A stretch of 5,624 nucleotides of DNA from Chloroflexota bacterium (GTDB lineage: Bacteria; Chloroflexota; Anaerolineae; Caldilineales; Caldilineaceae), in NCBI GenBank assembly GCA_003577005.1, contig QEUW01000495.1, positions 1 through 5,624 on the forward strand, given 5' to 3'. How positions within the stretch are numbered: the first letter of the stretch is position 1; each line of letters opens with the position of its first letter. This document shows, in pieces, positions 4,926 to 5,624 of this stretch. The position numbers were made by a program, and so were the translations under genes. The notes beneath the pieces were generated by a model. That model was not told the origin of the DNA. It searched no databases and saw only the letters and a program-made list of their open reading frames with translations.

Positions 4926-5624
4926 TTACTCCTTTGCGCCGTGAACCAACTCATATAGCCTGCCCGGGCTGAGTGGAATCTCCACGATCTCCAGGTTGTA
5001 CTCGCGCAGCGCATCTTCCAGCGCCTGGGCAAAGAGCGGCCCCACCGGGATCGCGCCGGCCTCGCCGGCCCCCTTGATGCCCAACGGGTTGAGCGGCGAC
5101 GGCGTCTCGACATGGTCGGTGGCAATGGGCGGCACAGTGTCCGCTGTGGGCAGCAGATAATCCATAAACGAGGCGTTGAGCAGTTGCCCATCTTCGTTGA
5201 AGACCAGTTGTTCGTAGAAAGTCACCCGCCCGCAATCGTGGACGACGACATATTTCTTGATCTCCACCAGCATCGTCTCCGGGTCGACCTCGAGGATCAT
5301 GGCGTGGACGCCGCTGGCCGTCGCGCCCCGCTCAGGGCCAAAATAGTCGGTGGCCTCCAGCCCCGGCTCTGTTCCTGGCTTGACAGCGCCGCGCATGGGG
5401 TTGGCACGCGCCGCCAGATCCCCCAGTTTGATCGCCTTGTCCGGCGAGCCTTTGACGCGCACAACGCCATCCACCAGTTCCAAGTCTTCCGCGGCCACCT
5501 CCAGTTCGTCGCTGGCCTTTTGCAGAATCTTCTGGCGCACCCGGACCGCGGCCGCGTGGATGGCGTTGCCCGCCACCACCGCGCCGCGACTGGCAAAGGT
5601 CCCGGCGCCCCAGTAGAATTCAGA
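4926..5624 (-). CDS. Xanthine dehydrogenase / aldehyde oxidase family molybdenum-binding subunit, C-terminal part (partial, internal gap)
   Basis: The reading frame is open from the right edge to TAA at 4926-4928, giving 232 codons of a protein normally about 750 residues long. The GTG at 5579 is not a start: the frame continues upstream with 'GTFASRGAVVAGNA', a conserved block of the molybdopterin domain. Further typical pieces are 'GVHAMILEVDPET', 'VVVHDCGRV', 'GQLLNASFMDYLLPTADTVP' and 'PLGIKGAGEAGAIPVGPLFA'. The last carries the catalytic Glu of these hydroxylases in 'GEAG'. The family hydroxylates purines, aldehydes or heterocycles and works with FeS and FAD subunits, not seen here. Oddly, 'HDCGRV' is followed directly by 'TFYEQLVF', so the usual segment of about 20-25 residues between them ('NPM..EGQ.HGG..QG.G' type) is missing in frame. 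The gene may be damaged or its product inactive. The exact substrate class is unknown. Confidence 0.9.
   Translation of the reverse strand, partial: SEFYWGAGTFASRGAVVAGNAIHAAAVRVRQKILQKASDELEVAAEDLELVDGVVRVKGSPDKAIKLGDLAARANPMRGAVKPGTEPGLEATDYFGPERGATASGVHAMILEVDPETMLVEIKKYVVVHDCGRVTFYEQLVFNEDGQLLNASFMDYLLPTADTVPPIATDHVETPSPLNPLGIKGAGEAGAIPVGPLFAQALEDALREYNLEIVEIPLSPGRLYELVHGAKE
4929..4934 (-). promoter_or_regulatory. Uma2 ribosome binding site embedded in the dehydrogenase 3' end
   Basis: AAGGAG forms the last two sense codons (Lys-Glu) of the molybdenum subunit and lies 9 bases before the Uma2 ATG at 4919. This points to co-transcription and probable translational coupling of two functionally unrelated genes. 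Confidence 0.7.

Noticed and set aside
5577..5579. GTG as start of the molybdenum subunit gene
   Set aside because: The frame continues upstream to the window edge with the conserved 'GTFASRGAVVAGNA' block, so the gene is simply cut by the window.

Overview
All supported genes lie on the minus strand, so the window is transcribed from right to left. In that order it holds: the C-terminal part of a xanthine-dehydrogenase-type molybdenum subunit (open at the right edge), a Uma2-family endonuclease-like protein, a small putative BECR/RelE-fold nuclease-like protein, a DUF2283-like small protein, an Mrr-type restriction endonuclease, a dihydropyrimidinase/D-hydantoinase, an ABC-transporter permease of the nitrate/taurine/pyrimidine-precursor type, and the first 37 codons of its ATP-binding partner (open at the left edge). 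No RNA gene, CRISPR array, insertion sequence or attachment site was seen, and no stretch above about 115 bases lacks a gene.

The outer genes (about 1-2504 and 4926-5624) look like a salvage or catabolism locus for cyclic ureides, purines or pyrimidines: an oxidising molybdo-hydroxylase, a ring-opening cyclic amidohydrolase and an importer. Spacing between the hydrolase, permease and ATPase genes is 12 and 38 bases, which suggests one operon. The middle (about 2544-4919) is a different kind of DNA: four small accessory genes (Uma2, BECR-like, DUF2283-like, Mrr) with visibly lower G+C than the flanks. By hand count, bases 3901-3960 have 27 of 60 G/C and bases 5041-5100 have 46 of 60. These genes are stitched into the same transcription direction by short overlaps (ATGA of 4 bases, then 31 bases), and the Uma2 ribosome binding site lies inside the last codons of the dehydrogenase gene.

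The organism is a high-GC bacterium. The subtype of permease, the Uma2 and DUF2283 genes and the heptad repeat are reminiscent of Chloroflexota (for example Caldilineae or Anaerolineae), but this is inference from gene repertoire and not proven by the window.

The points most worth a second look are: an apparent in-frame loss of about 20-25 conserved residues in the molybdenum subunit; a possible toxin-antitoxin-like pair (BECR-like plus DUF2283-like) with a run of seven A at the overlap; an orphan Mrr nuclease whose start should be moved downstream; and a degenerate 7-base tandem repeat just before it.
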